In this document: piece by piece, positions 35,137 through 48,066 of the stretch
Layout of the letters: every line of letters begins with the position of its first letter
Numbering within the stretch: the stretch's first letter is position 1
Source of the DNA: Sinonovacula constricta
Taxonomy: Eukaryota > Mollusca > Bivalvia > Cardiida > Solecurtidae
Assembly: GCA_007844125.1 (NCBI GenBank)
Contig: CM017571.1
Location: 1 to 64,000 of the forward strand
Direction of reading: 5' to 3'
Length of the DNA stretch: 64,000 nucleotides
Position numbers and translations under genes: made by a program
Notes under the pieces: generated by a model
Told to the model about the DNA's origin: nothing
The model's input: only the letters and a program-made list of their open reading frames with translations
Database searches by the model: none

Positions 35137-35381
35137 CTATGGTAACAAAAACCCGAAATATAACTATTTGTATTGTGGTTAAAACAAATTCGGCACTATG
35201 TGAATGAAAGTGTAGATTATGGAATAAAGTTTCGGAACGCTATCATAACAGTTACATTTTACGAATCAACCGATTGAACATAAAATACTGTCATTACATT
35301 GGCACTTTACATTTGAATATGCTTTTAAATCAGTTGCATTTTATCTGTTTAAAACTGTAACGAAGGGAGATAATGCCCTAC

Positions 35382-35507
35382 CGGAAGTACTCAAGGGCGG
35401 CTGGTACCGAGTTGTTGGTGACGAGAGACCTGTTGAAGCCGTCTGCAGCCGAGATACAGTCAGGCGAGTTCCATTCATTGTTGCAGCGACTCCACGGCAC
35501 CTCTGAC
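35382..35507 (-). CDS. SLC6 transporter, exon with extracellular loop 2
   Basis: Third visible exon. The acceptor gtaag/G was chosen because only this AG, and not the one five bases further in, rejoins the Arg codon (AG+G) and keeps the frame. It encodes SEVPWSRCNNEWNSPDC, then a variable stretch with NRS and NNS, then ALEYF. The two cysteines nine residues apart match the conserved loop-2 disulfide of SLC6 proteins. The Asn-X-Ser sites at NRS and NNS are N-glycosylation sequons placed as expected on the outside. CNN-WNSP-C resembles the dopamine/noradrenaline-type loop more than the serotonin-type loop. The donor gtaggg is weaker than the others. The following intron is only about 245 bp, the shortest in the window. 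Confidence 0.93.
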
Positions 35508-35962
35508 CTTACAGGGAGGCAACCGAGAATGGTACGTTAGAAACAAGAGAAATGATATTGATTTAAAAAAAGATATTGATTTTAAAAAAGAAATTTTATA
35601 TAGAAAACTGGAAGAAGACAGATAATAAAACATGCTTGCATGCTTGGTCATTTACAGCATTCCTTTGAACTATGCCCATAAAACACCTTTAAAGACTCGG
35701 CTTATACAAGCACTTTTCATTCGTAAGGTGACTAGTCGACAGTACTTGCTAGAAAATCCAATCTTTTTTTGGCAAACATTTCCTACAAATCAAAACCTTT
35801 CCAACACCCTATGAACAGTTTAAAACATCTTTAATTCGCCTCTGAAATTAACCATCTTCAAACACATCAATGTGCCGACACCTGACAATAAAACGTATAA
35901 CACAAAACCGATGATGCCTGTGTGTACATAATTGTACTCTACATGTTATTTATAAACGGTAG

Positions 35963-36110
<148 letters not shown>

Positions 36111-36514
36111 AATAATATATCTCTTTGCAAGGATGGTTCCAGGGGGTGGGGGGAGAAGAGTTCTGAAAACACATACATGTAAACTTAAAAAATACTAAGC
36201 TTTTAAATTAATTTGTCTGTTGACAACTTATGTAGTATATATATATGGTAAGGGACATTTGTAGTATATATATATGGCAAAGGACATATCTTTGACATAT
36301 TTATTGCGATCATGTTAAATGGATCTTGATTCATACCCCACCCCCACCCCCACCCCACACACACCAAAATTTCCTTGATCCGCCCCTGTCCCTTCTTTTA
36401 AACATGGAACTATTTTAGTTCAAATCCCTCAAACTCGGCTAGCTGTAAAGAGTCGTCGTATGGAGGAGACTCAATCGAGTGCGTCACCGTATATGTATTG
36501 AATGTAATTTGTTT

Positions 36515-36747
36515 CTGATATAGGTCGCAGCGACCAATAATGATCATTATAGCAATGTCCAGCTTTTTTGGTGGAGGAAGTCCCCAGACAAATATCTGGG
36601 TGGAATCAACGGTGCACCGCAAGTCAGCTGGAAGACCTTCCGACAATAAGTCCTTCGCCCAGAACGGGATTCGAACCCACGCAGTGGGAGGCTAAGTAGT
36701 CAGCGGAGTTACAAATCGGCGACTCTACCACTACGCCATGGGCGCCC
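36515..36747 (-). repeat. SINE family 3 (tRNA-derived), full copy
   Basis: On the minus strand the head is gcccatggcgtagtggtaga (box A) and gtgggttcgaatcc (box B), and the tail passes through ccaaaaaagctggacattgc. It is related to copies at 41813, 49510, 53745, 58879, 60399 and 63310 and a plus copy at 59570. Confidence 0.85.
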
Positions 36748-36805
36748 TCAACCCCGTAGAATGTAAACAAATAGAAGTAAAAAAGTGTCAACCAAGCGGA
36801 CCTAC

Positions 36806-36902
36806 CTAAATGACGCAAACATGTAGAAGACTGCCCAAGCGATGATGGTGTTGTAATACATCCCCACGTAGGTGGCGACCAGACAGATTGCAAATCCCAC
36901 AC
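36806..36902 (-). CDS. SLC6 transporter, exon with TM3
   Basis: Second visible exon of the transporter. It has a ttccag acceptor and a gtaggt donor. It begins with GT completing a Gly codon, then reads [20 protein letters not shown] followed by [11 protein letters not shown], and ends with AG of a split Arg codon. This is TM3, with the YYN(T/V)IIAW signature shared by all SLC6 members; in monoamine transporters the second Tyr lines the central substrate site. Length is 97 bp (2 + 31 codons + 2), and the phases fit both neighbours. A tRNA-derived SINE lies only about 60 bp downstream of the donor, in the following intron. Confidence 0.95.
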
Positions 36903-37394
36903 CTGGAATAAAACAGAATGTATACAATATAAAAACCCACCGTTCTTTCGTAAAGGCGGTATTCTACAGTTGGCATGAAGCAAACACGTGTAACACTATG
37001 ATACGCCTGTAAGGAGAGTCTGGGCATACTTTCTTCATAAAATCTTCTTTGCACTTAATGATGGTATCCGACAGTATTCCAATATCAAATATTTGTAACA
37101 ACAATATATATTTCGCACCAAATGTTTGTTTTTCCCCAAATATTTATACAATGCATAATCACGGTGGAGATTTCTGCCAAAAGAACACCAGAGCGAATTA
37201 CTCGGATGATGATATGAAGAGATCTGGAAACTAAGCTATCATATGGATTTCTTCATTTTTAAATAGCTAATTGTGCAACGTAGCACAGATAGGAAATACA
37301 CTGTATATTATTGTAAGGACGTGTGGATGTTACACTCCAGTGATACACCTTGTGGTATTTATCTTCGATGTCGCCGTATTGAGAGTTAAATTTG

Positions 37395-37720
37395 CAATCG
37401 GATCACCTCGGTCATTTCAATAAATGGGACTGCTTTTGTGACGTAGTCAAAACAAAGATGGCAGCTTGGATGACGGCTCACTACAGTATGAAGCTTGTAA
37501 AACTTTAATTTGTGGCGGCTTCAAATTTAAAAATAAATCAATTTTAATTTACCAAGCGCAGCAGACACGCAGCTGTCAAACGATGGCATTGTTTATGTTT
37601 TGTGAGAACTTCATTTTAGGGATATTCTTCCGACTTCCGGCGAACAAAAAGTATCAATGCACCAGATACTTCCGAGGGATGATTGTCCCGAGGACGGAAT
37701 TACCCGAGGAGTTCCGATTG
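37395..37720 (+). mobile_element. MULE-type element, CAATCGGAAC family, 9-bp TSD
   Basis: A 326-bp internally shortened copy bounded by caatcggatcacctcgg and gaggagttccgattg. It is flanked by ttaaatttg on both sides (37386-37394; 37721-37729), a perfect 9-bp duplication. It keeps aaagATGGCAGC near its left end. Confidence 0.93.
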
Positions 37721-37889
37721 TTAAATTTGAATAGATATCAGTCAATCAAAACAACGCATACATTTCCGCTACTTGTACGTGTGGAGGTAGCTAAGTATCT
37801 GGGAACTTGAATTCTCTTTGTATTGATGACGCAATTTAGGAAGGAACGCCGAAAGCTTCATAGTACGAGCCATTCGATTGGATTATAAA

Positions 37890-37911
37890 TGCAGGACAAG
37901 CTTGTCCTGCA
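37890..37911. other. Perfect 22-bp palindrome
   Basis: tgcaggacaag followed by its exact complement cttgtcctgca, with no spacer. Function unknown. Confidence 0.95.
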
Positions 37912-39554
37912 TCCAATGATTTTGCTGATTTGGCTTTCGGCTAAAACGATGAAAAGACAAATAATTACCACACGGTGTTTAAATGGAGTGGAACGTATTC
38001 AGTAGCGGTGGGCTCCGACGATGGGATCCAGACTCTTTGCCTTTTTAGTGTAAGGCTCTTCAAGCTTTCTTTGGACAGAAATATTCATTTAGAGACAGCA
38101 GACTAATGACTACGTGCTAGTCCTTGGGCAAGATCATTTTCCAAACTTTGCACCAGGATGACAAAACCCGAGAACTAGCTCGCCTCCGCAGGTTGACAGC
38201 CGAGATGGATCAATTCAACTGAAAGAACGTTCTTTTTTAAAATCGAGGTTTTAAGCATATTTTAATTTATTTACTTTGCTTGGCCTAATCATTGATAGTG
38301 TTTGCCATTCCTTCGTAGCAAACAAAAATAAACTTAAAATTTAGTTTTAAAAATAAGTTTATTAGCTTAAACTGTTAGTGTAGGTGAGGTAACGAATGAC
38401 AACTCTATGTACGATGCTATTGGTCCGCCTTTTGGCTGAACTATATTGGTGTGGAAAATCGAAGTTTGAATGGCTATTTTTAAACAACATACGGGTTATG
38501 ACGCAGTTTTTATCCTTTACATGACAGTGGTGGAACAGCGTTGGGGCATTTTTCTGAGTTCCAGGTTCAATTACAAGTATATTTAAATTAGACGAAGACA
38601 AAAGCGTAAATAAATTATTGAAACGTTACTGCTTTCTACAATCAAAACCTCCACTCAATCTCATTCATTCATCTTGAAAAAACAGACATAAAGTGCAGAA
38701 TAGCAGTAATGTTTGTAAATTGTTGATAGAACGTCCTGGATTGGTCGGACACTATTTCACTAACTAGCTTAGTTATTGTCGCCCCCGGGCATGCACGGCG
38801 TCTATATGTTATCGTTCCTGGAAAAGTCCCATGGATGGCGCCACGTTGTACTAAAACAACTAAAGTGCGGCGCTTTCATGCGTTGAAATTTCGGTCATTG
38901 TTCGTATAAGTTGAATATCAGAATTAAATTAAAGTTTTGATTTATTTTAAAAGTCAGCTATGATTTGGATAAATGTACCGATCACTATTGAACAGAACTT
39001 CGAAGGCGACCATTGATGTTTTCTTGTCATGTTATTTGAGATTGATTTTTTACACTTTTCGGAATTTAACATTGGATTATTATAGTTAATATTTGTCTAT
39101 CTATATTTTTTTAAATCCAGAACAGATTGGATAGTGTGTGCTTTGCAAGTCTTGCGGATAAATGAAACCATTTCCAAAGCGCAAATTCACTTTTAGCATT
39201 TTTTTTTGACATAAGCTCAAAGCCGAAATATGTATACGCATAAATCTTTTGCATTTCGGGATAGATAAAATTGCGCGGGTATATTTTATTGTCTAATCTT
39301 GTATACGGATACTGATAAAAACTATCATTTAAATGTATCCATATTATTTACCAATACCAGTATTTCCTTTAGACTTCACTCGGGTTCAAGTTAAAACCGG
39401 CTTAACATATTTTTAATTCAAAACAGACCAGTAAATGGATGTTGTTTTTCCACGAACCATTTCAAACTAACCGAATTTTAAATCAGTTCGAAAGTATGTA
39501 ATCATTTTGCTATAACGTATACCATCTGGATGTTAAACTCGGTCAAGGATAGAC

Positions 39555-40530
39555 AGTGTCATTGACTGTTTACTTGACGTAATGACGTTAGAATGGTCAT
39601 TTACTGTTTACTTGACGTAATGACGTACACATCGTTATTTACTGTTTACTTGACGTAATGACATAAACAGTGTCATTTACTATTTACTTGACGTAATGAC
39701 GTAAACATTGTCATTTACTGTTTACTTGACGTAATGACGTAAACAGTGTCATTTACTGTTTACTTTACGTAATGACATAAACATTATCATTTACTGTTTA
39801 CTTGACGTTATGACGTAAACATTGTCGTTTACTGTTAACTTGACGTAATGACCTTAACAGTGTCATTTAATGTTTACTTTACGTAATGACACAAACAGTG
39901 TCATTTACTGTTGAGTTGACTTGATGACGTATCTTTACTTGACGTTATGACGTTAACAGTGTCATTTATTGTTTACTTGAAGTTATTACGTCAACATTGT
40001 CATTTACTGTTAACTTGACGTAACGACAAAAACCTTGTCATTTACTGTTTACTTGACGTAACGACATAAACAGTGCCATTTACTGTTTACTTGACGTTAT
40101 GACATAAACATTTTCATTTACTGTTTACTTGACGTAATGTCGTAAACAGTGTCATTTACTGTTTACTTATATGACATAAACAGTCTCATTTACTATTTAC
40201 TTGACGTAATGTCGTAAACAGTGTCATTTACTGTTTACTTGTATGACATAAACAGTCTCATTTACTATTTACTTGACGTAATGTCGTAAACAGTGTCATT
40301 TACTGTTTACTTATATGACATAAACAGTCTCATTTACTATTTACTTGACGTAATGTCGTAAACAGTGTCATTTACTGTTTACTTATATGACATAAACAGT
40401 CTCATTTACTATTTACTTGACGTCATGTCGTAAACAGTGTCATTTACTGTTTACTTGTATGACCTAAACAGTCTCATTTACTGTTTACTTGACGTAAAGA
40501 CGTTAACATTGTCATTTACTCTTTATTTAA
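39555..40530. repeat. 38-bp minisatellite of CRE/ATF-like and forkhead-like words, ~25 units
   Basis: The unit reads tttacttgacgtaatgacgt then aaacagtgtcatttactg. Each unit holds TGACGTAA/TGACGT (bZIP, CRE/ATF type) and TGTTTAC and/or GTAAACA (forkhead type). From 40131 to 40490 the period doubles to exactly 72 (38+34), five copies, in which one half has lost the TGACG word. Confidence 0.93.
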
Positions 40531-41812
40531 CAACACAATCTCGGTCCATTCTACACAAAGTCCACAGAACGCCTTTCGTAGCGTATTTGGCGAGGAAAAA
40601 TCTGATTTAGCTCAATTTATCTAGTCACAACTAATCTCGTGTGGATCCTTTATACCGATACAATCATAAAAGATAATAATAAAGGCATTTATTTATTGTT
40701 CTTTTTGACAACCAATCAATTTTCATGATATCGTGTAGCATTCTAGGCCTGTATCACTACACATCGTGATAACGTCTTATTGTTTATCATTATATATCAC
40801 TTTGGTGTTGTTGGTGCCGTTCTCGAGAGCGGAGACTTCCTATTGAATGCATTTTCTATTGGGATGATAGCGTTATAGCAAAAAAATCGCAGCTGTTCTA
40901 TGAGACCTTTTTTCAAAGAAAAGAACCGAGTATTCCGAACAGACTGCAGCTTATAAAGGATTTGTTTTGTTAGATTCGATCGAGAAAATCCCGCAACGTA
41001 AATAGTCTATCTTGTCTAGAGAATTATATCTTTCCTCATAATCAAGTTATCTCCCAAATTTTCATGACATATCTTCATGCCCCATGAAACAGACAACAGT
41101 TTATCACAGCGATAAATCGTGTGAAACATCACCAAGTAGGTCAATTCGGGTCATTGACCTTTACTACGCGAGATTGTTAAAATTGTAAAAAATATGCCAT
41201 GGCTTTATTTTTTATCGCCAAACGTAGGATTGCATTCACGTCATCATCGGCCCCTTCCGGACAGGTTCTGGACCCTACCCCTGCCGGATATATTTTTCCC
41301 CTATATTACCTTTGAGGTCTATATCTGTAAACTAAAGTTCAGAAGTGTTCCGAGTGGTAGAACAACGTGGCAAAAAATGACAAAGGAAACGCTGCATGGA
41401 TTCTTGCACGGATTTTACGTTCTGGAGTAAACCGACTTCTGTGGAGAATGCTCAAAGAGATTACATGTATTTTAAGCATGCCTCAATAATGCACAGATAA
41501 ACTGTACACCTTGCTGGACAGACTTCCGGTCATAATAACTGAAGAATAATTTGCTGGACAAAACATAAACAAGTTCAATATTTGTGACCACATCTAATCC
41601 CCGCCGTTTAATTTGGCGTTTTACATTGGCAAAAACATAGAAGATAATGATAAAAATAACTTTGTTTTCTTTGACATCCGTTCGGTTCTTATTATATCAT
41701 ATATTACTTTATGATTATATTATAAGTGTTGAAACTATCGCAAGTCGGTGTTATACAATGTTATAATGCTTACAGGTCCATCAACCAACACGTGTTAAAA
41801 TCTGTTTTGTTT

Positions 41813-42009
41813 TTGAAATACATAGCAGCTATTAATTATGATCATTAAAGAGACGTCCAGCTATTTGGGTGGAGGAAGACCAAAGACAATTGTCTAGGTA
41901 GAACCACTGGCGCACCATAAGACAGCTGGAAGACTTTCACACATGAAGTCCTTAAGCCCCGAACGGGACTCGAACCCACGCGCTGAGAGGCCACTCCGCC
42001 ATGGGCTCC
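41813..42009 (-). repeat. SINE family 3
   Basis: From tttgaaatacatagcagct (tail) to ctccgccatgggctcc (head complement), with box B as the complement of gggactcgaacccac. A segment between the boxes is deleted. Confidence 0.8.
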
Positions 42010-42187
42010 CCTCCTCTTAAAATATACATGAATGGTTAAACTAAAAATACCTTGATAAATACGATTGTATTGTTTATTGGTTTTTATTCTCTTAGCTCTT
42101 CCGTACCATTTCTGGAAGATCAATCATAGTACATATATATATTGCTATACATGCTGTTCAATGTTCATGTCACATACATCAAGCTGA

Positions 42188-42507
42188 CCGGACCTGGTAG
42201 CGCAATCGGTAGAGCGTCGGCTCCAGGTACGGGAGGCCCCGGGTTCGATCCCGGGCCGCGACATACCAAAGACGTTAAAAATGGTAGTGGTATAGCTCCC
42301 TTGCTAACGATCAAGCAAATTTAAGGGTAGTTCCACGACTGGTTGGCCCGGTGTCAGGATAATGTGACTGGGTGTGGTATCATGCCAGGTGTTCACGGCA
42401 TGCCATACACAGTGAAGGCAGCACTCTATCTGCTTCAAGTGGACACCGTCTCCGGATAACTGAAATATTGTTGGTGGGACGATAAACCCAATAAACAAAC
42501 AAACAAA
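42188..42507 (+). repeat. SINE family 2, full copy with TSD
   Basis: Head ccggacctggtagcgcaatc (box A) and gggttcgatcccggg (box B); body; tail gataaacccaataaacaaac. It is flanked by catcaagctga (42177-42187) and catcatgctga (42508-42518), an 11-bp duplication with one change. It is the best-preserved member in the window. Confidence 0.93.
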
Positions 42508-44017
42508 CATCATGCTGAGTGCACATACCCTGAGTTCTATACACTTTATGTTCTATGGCTAAATGGGTCGGACGGCCGGCCTTCTGGCTCATATTAATTA
42601 ATAAATAATAATAATCATATATAAATTAAACAACACTTCAATGAAGATTATGTTCTGTCCTAGAACTCTGTTCAGCTTTAGCTTGGTCCAGGATAAGCAA
42701 TGTTCGTTGTTATTTTCTACAATTTTAGCACGGTAGTAATAACATAGTCATAAATTGGTAGATTTCTAACAAATACCTATTTATAAATGTTGCAATGCAT
42801 TCATTTAGATATTGACAAATATATCTGCTGTAAAATTCGATAAGCAAAGTGGTTCTTTTGCTGTTTAAACTTGTATTAAATTCTTAAAACACACACACCT
42901 TAAAATTTATTTTAAACTGATCGTGGATATGCAAACTGCGTAAGTATTTCCGGAAAATTGATTTCACGTGAAAGTGAATATCGCTTTTGAAAAATGAAAT
43001 TATGATTTAATAATCGACGCATTATTCTTTTCTCTTTTTTCATTTTTATAGCAGGAGTAAGTAACGCTTGACAATCATTTTTATAGCAGAAGTTTCTTAA
43101 CAACACTAAAACTGCAACCAGAAAGATTAACAAATTAATCAATAACAAAAATCAATCTATATCAAACAACACTCTATGTTCTATACTGCGTCCGCTGTGG
43201 AATTGATTCGGCGGAAAATACTTTTCCAACGCCTGATATTTCCTGCAATAACCAATCACTTTCTTACAGTTGGACATTTCAAACAGAAATAACCGTAAAA
43301 CAATGCTGATATAGAAATAAGTTTATTGTTCTCTATGACAACCAATAATTTCTTCTAATACAATGTAACAATATATAATCAGATCACTACTTCTCACGAT
43401 ATCACTTTATTGTGTTTCACCATTCTATCTTAAGACTAAGAACATGTTCTGTCAAATTGGATACAGAAAAATCTGCCGCATAAATCGCCTCATCTTGTAA
43501 GCAGAGTTGTTTCTTTCTTCCATATCAAGTTATCTCCTAAAATAGGATCTGACATGAGTTGTTATTTAATACGTAGTAAATAAGTGATTTGATATAGGCC
43601 TTGTTATTTGTCCGAGGGCAGTCGTTTAAGCCTAAGGCCTAGTTTAAACAAAATGGCTGCCATTTCCCAAAGCTTCGTGCTGAAATCTATATCATTTTTT
43701 TTGGCCCTGCATAATTAGCCAATCAATCACGTCAAATGCGGGCTATATATCAATATCACTTTTCGGCCGAGAAAGTCATATTGATATTGGCACTGTTTTA
43801 AAGCAGGCCGTCGTGTTCTTAAAAGTATCAGGTGCCTTTTTACAGGACTATTAACGTATAATTATTTAATAAAAGAAAATATGTGATGGGTGTATTGAAT
43901 GGAAAACAAGGAGAATCATGGGATGATTGTAGATTATAACTTCATTCCTGCGCCACCGCCGAAAATGGAATGTAAAATATTCTGCAAGGTGGTGTAACTC
44001 ACAGACTGCACAACTCA

Positions 44018-44160
44018 ACAACTACCGCTCTAAGCGGTCAATTAGCAATTCAGTATACAATGCAAACATAAGACAATAACAAATTCCAGTGCAAATAAAT
44101 CATGTACAAAAACACGGGAAATCAATGAGAAAGACTATAACATCTATGACGTAACGTGTA
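44018..44160. repeat. Second copy of the 12344-12496 segment
   Basis: ccgctctaagcggtcaatta through caaattccagtgcaaataaa to ctatgacgtaacgtg, collinear with the 12.3-kb copy. Confidence 0.6.
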
Positions 44161-44286
44161 AACAAAGCGTCTCATGACCCTAGTTCACTTCATACATGTA
44201 GCTAGAATAACTCACGCATGTGCAGATAGCCAAGATCCCGTCCAACCAGGTGGTTTAGTAATTTATTACATCGCACAAGAATAGTC

Positions 44287-45120
44287 GTTGATGCGAAACA
44301 TCAAAGGTGACGCAAAAAGTTGGAGATGCAAAGAGATTGAAGCAATATGGGAGCAAGTAAAAGGGCACTTGATACGTCATGGTTTTTATTTGAAAGTTTT
44401 CAGTATACTATAATTTTTCGAGAAAAAGCCTTTATAACATCATATTCCTGAGACCATAAAATGATTTCAAACAAAATGAAAAGCAAAACCCGACACCATT
44501 TAATAGGTTCTCTTTCGTCATAACGTACAGAAAATATCAGCGCATGGACATTTTGTTTTCAAATAAATCGTTTTCTTTTCGTTACTTGCATTTGGGAAAC
44601 TCGTCAGGAAGTGCGAGGTTAGAGCTCTGTAAAACCGGTTTAAGCACCCCAGTCGGTCCATATTGCCGACTGACCGTTCCAAGGCGGTAACTGTCGGGTT
44701 TGCTCTTTTCCTTAAATGACTCATCACAAATTTGTTCTTACTTTTCGCTGTGAAATACCTTTGTTCTGTGCCTTTTCGGAGTTTGGCATATGTTGCAATA
44801 CTCATAGGACTTTGTCATATATTCTTATTCTAAAGATGTTACATATGTTCAAAAATGCAAAATTATTATGATTAACTATTAAACTAGCATTAGCAGAAAA
44901 TACACATGTGGAGCAGCCTCACATTACACAAATAAGTATTGTTCAGATATTTTTCTCGAATTAAGTATATGTTTTTTTTACAGTATATTATTGCTTATTT
45001 TCAAAGTTATTTTGGAAGTTACAGACACACAAAAATAAATATAAAAAATAAAATAGAACACCTTTTACCGAATTAGGACCCATATTGATCAGGTTTAGAA
45101 AGTCCGCAAAACAAACTTTC
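44287..45120 (+). repeat. Duplicated segment, copy A (interrupted)
   Basis: 44287-44512 and 44835-45120 match 55790-56340 in order (tgatgcgaaacatcaaagg, gaaaaagcctttataac, aagatgttacatatgt, gaattaggacccatattgatc). The 320 bases between (44513-44834) are absent from the other copy. Confidence 0.75.
44513..44834 (+). repeat. Dispersed repeat, 'GCACCCCAGT' family, ~320 bp
   Basis: Inserted into the duplicated segment, which lets its full length be read. Core words: aggaagtgcgaggttagagc, gcaccccagtcggtcc, ttgccgactgaccgttccaa, ggcggtaact; the 3' part is catatgttgcaatactcata. Other copies: 29346-29470 plus 30131-30180, and 52555-52740. No tRNA boxes, no inverted ends, no reading frame. Possibly a SINE without a tRNA head or a LINE 3' end. 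Confidence 0.7.
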
Positions 45121-45240
45121 AGTCAAGTGCAAATTTCAGTGACATTCCATAATATAGGCGTCGCTCTCCAGCGCCTCGCCAATAATCGTGTGAAATATGT
45201 CCAATTGTAAAAACTGGGTCATTGACCTTTACTGTTAGTT

Positions 45241-45267
45241 GTAAAAAAAAAAAAAAAAAAAAAAAAA
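45241..45267. repeat. Poly-A tract
   Basis: About 25 consecutive A after ttagttgta. It could be the tail of a plus-strand retroposed sequence, but nothing upstream identifies one. Confidence 0.8.
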
Positions 45268-46432
45268 CTTTCCCTAGCTTACTTGTTTTTTCTTGCAACG
45301 TTTCTATTGGATTTCAGGATAGTGAAACGTTACAGCAACAAGTAGTGTTTCCTATTACAATGGTGTCCTTTAATAATGACATTTGATGATAAGGTAAAAA
45401 CAATTGAAAAAAAATGTCTAGACATATTTAAATTATATAATTAATAATTAATATTAATTATTATGGCGTCTGAGAATTATTGTGTTGGCATATAATTTTG
45501 TCTGATGAATATGTTGAAAAATGCTTTAAGTCAATAAGCCCATTATGTCCAATGGACAGAAACTATGTGTTTTAAGACAGATGTAAATATACTTTAAGAA
45601 TGGCCTCATTTTATGTACTTACTCTAAATGTAAAAACAGTTTAACCGAGTTTAAAATGTCACGTCGGTTGTTGACTTATGTTCCTCGGGCTTGTTAAAAT
45701 CTTTTTAAAAAAAGTGTGCTTTTTTAAGAAAATCGATAAAAATGCAAGAATTTTGTAACCTGTTAACCTGTGTATCACAAGAAAGGGAGAAAAGTCAACA
45801 TATCATATTAAACGCGATTTTCCAGATGACATCACCGATGTCATTACGACACCTTTTGTTATAACGCGATATGTCCATTGATTTATCCGATTGTAGTAGA
45901 AAAACAACAACAACATAATTCATGAAATTAATCTCAAGTTATTATCCCCACGTCCATTAATTCCGCCCCGCCCCGCTTCCCCAACCCCCAACCCTGTTTC
46001 ACTGTTGTATAATGTAGTGTCTTATTTCGTATCTATTTTATGTTGTTTGTGTCGTTGCATCTATGTTGCATTCTTATTGTATTTTGTTAACTGTTGTAAA
46101 GCACTTTTGAGCAGTTGTTACATCTGAAAAGAGTGCTATAAAAATCTGATAAAATAAATAAATAAATGAATAAATTAACCCCGTGATACTCTTAATTGAC
46201 CACCCCAAGAACTCTTGCCTGAAAACGTAATATTGAGAACAGACAGTTTTCACGTCCGAAAAAAATTGTTGGCAAACTGGTTCCCATGTTGCTGTTGGTT
46301 TAATGTCGAGCCACAGAAATGAAAAATATTGCTATGTCGACAAAGAATTAAGATAAACTAGTATGATTATGAGAGGAAATATTATGTCAAAAGGTCAACA
46401 TGTTAATATTTATTGTTTCAAGACTTGAGACT

Positions 46433-47140
46433 AAAGGTGGCATGAGACATTTTTTTCTTTTATGTAACCAAATAAATTACTGTTGCCTTAACATCACGTG
46501 AAATGTTGTTTATTGATGCCCAACATCCATGTGAGTCGTAAAGCCTAACACCCAATTAGGCATTTCAAACAGGTATTTCCTATCTGAGCCATGCTGCACA
46601 GTTATTTTTTTTAACTGAGAAAACTTTGCTAGTAATCAGCTTTGACGTAAATAGCTATTTTTAGCTGAAATCCCAACCGAGTTTATTTATAGATTTGGCA
46701 AGACTGAACATTTAAATCGATTTAGTTCACAATATGTACTTGCACTTTATAATAATCGAGGCAGTGTTGTAAACTGCAGCTACATAACCTAAAGTATGAG
46801 TTTATGCAGTTATAGGGTGCGTGTCATCATAAATCTTATGATCGTTTTTTCTTTCTTAAGAATGGTTTTCTTTCTTAAGAGCATTTCATTAATATTTCGG
46901 AAATCGCTCTCAGAGCGAAATCGCTCTTAAATCTTAAGAGTGCTGTTGATGAAGTTGCTGTTTACCGCACTATTGAACGCACATAGGAGCGATCGTAAGA
47001 CCGATATTTAAGAACTTTTTTCAATCGATCTGTAGATTTATGATACAGCGTACCCATTATGTCCTAATTCCCCAGGGTAGGGGTAAGATTATGTTACTTG
47101 TATTCAATAGGCAAACTGTAGGATATATCCATTAAATTTG
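46433..47140 (-). mobile_element. MITE, AGGTGGTATCC family, with nested second MITE
   Basis: Ends 'aaaggtggcatgagacattt' and 'aggcaaactgtaggatatatcc'. The interior words gtatttcctatctgagccat and tttgacgtaaatagc are typical. It is interrupted at 46815-47055. Confidence 0.7.
46815..47055. mobile_element. MITE, GTGCGTTTCAT family
   Basis: gggtgcgtgtcatcataaat at the left and gatttatgatacagcgtaccc at the right are inverted. Shared core: aatatttcggaaatcgctct, agagcgaaatcgctctta. Confidence 0.75.
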
Positions 47141-47273
47141 ATGCTGTAATGCTGTCATATGAACAGATATTAAATTGAAATTATGACGAGGTCTTGTGAG
47201 AATTGCAGCATATAGTATCATTGACATCTATTAGACACATGTTTAAACAAAGATAAACGAATTAAAGACAAAA

Positions 47274-47530
47274 GGTGCGTTTCATAATAAATTTTAAGAT
47301 CGTTTTATTTTCTGTTAAGAATGGGTTTCTGTCTTAAGAGCGTTTATTAATATTTCGGAAATGAACTCAGAGCGAAATTGATTTTAAATCTTACGAGTAC
47401 TTTTGATCGTTTTGCTACCGATCGCACTCACTAGTATGACAGTTTGTTGAAACGCATTTAGGAGAGATCGTAAGTCCGAAAACTAAGAACATTTATCAAT
47501 CGATCTTTAGATTTAAGATGAAACGCACCC
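47274..47530. mobile_element. MITE, GTGCGTTTCAT family
   Basis: ggtgcgtttcataataaatt at the left and atttaagatgaaacgcaccc at the right, inverted, 257 bp. It lies 220 bp from the previous copy. Confidence 0.8.
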
Positions 47531-48066
47531 ATAAACACCGAGGCAAGACAACACTCAAATAGAGAAATGCCGAGAGTAAATGGGTAGCTAAAACCGGTGT
47601 ATGGAGTTCCAAAAACGATCTATTGTTGTTGTTATTGTTTTTCTCAATCTAACTGCTGATATTCTGTGCACATTGTTTTAAATTAATTTTATGTATATTC
47701 TTGCGTGATAATATGTTCGTTTTTGTGTCTTATTTTCAAAATTACCCCTCTATGAAGGTCAAGTGCTAGATAAGACAATTCAAACATGTTTTATACTGCT
47801 TAATCAGTCGTCATTAAATTACCTTCACTAATTAATCACAATACTCCACAAGCATATTTGTTTCTTTGATTTGACCTAGTGATTTTTTTGACACAGTAAC
47901 GTGTTTGTACAGGATAAACATTCTGACCTAGTTTGGCGATGAGATGACCTGATCTAAATTGTTGCATCTCTCAAATTTACAAGCACCGCGCCGCACAACG
48001 AACGACGCATGACGGACCGAGGAGTATCAGACGAATTCATTTTGAGTCCATTCTGTTCAGGGAGCC

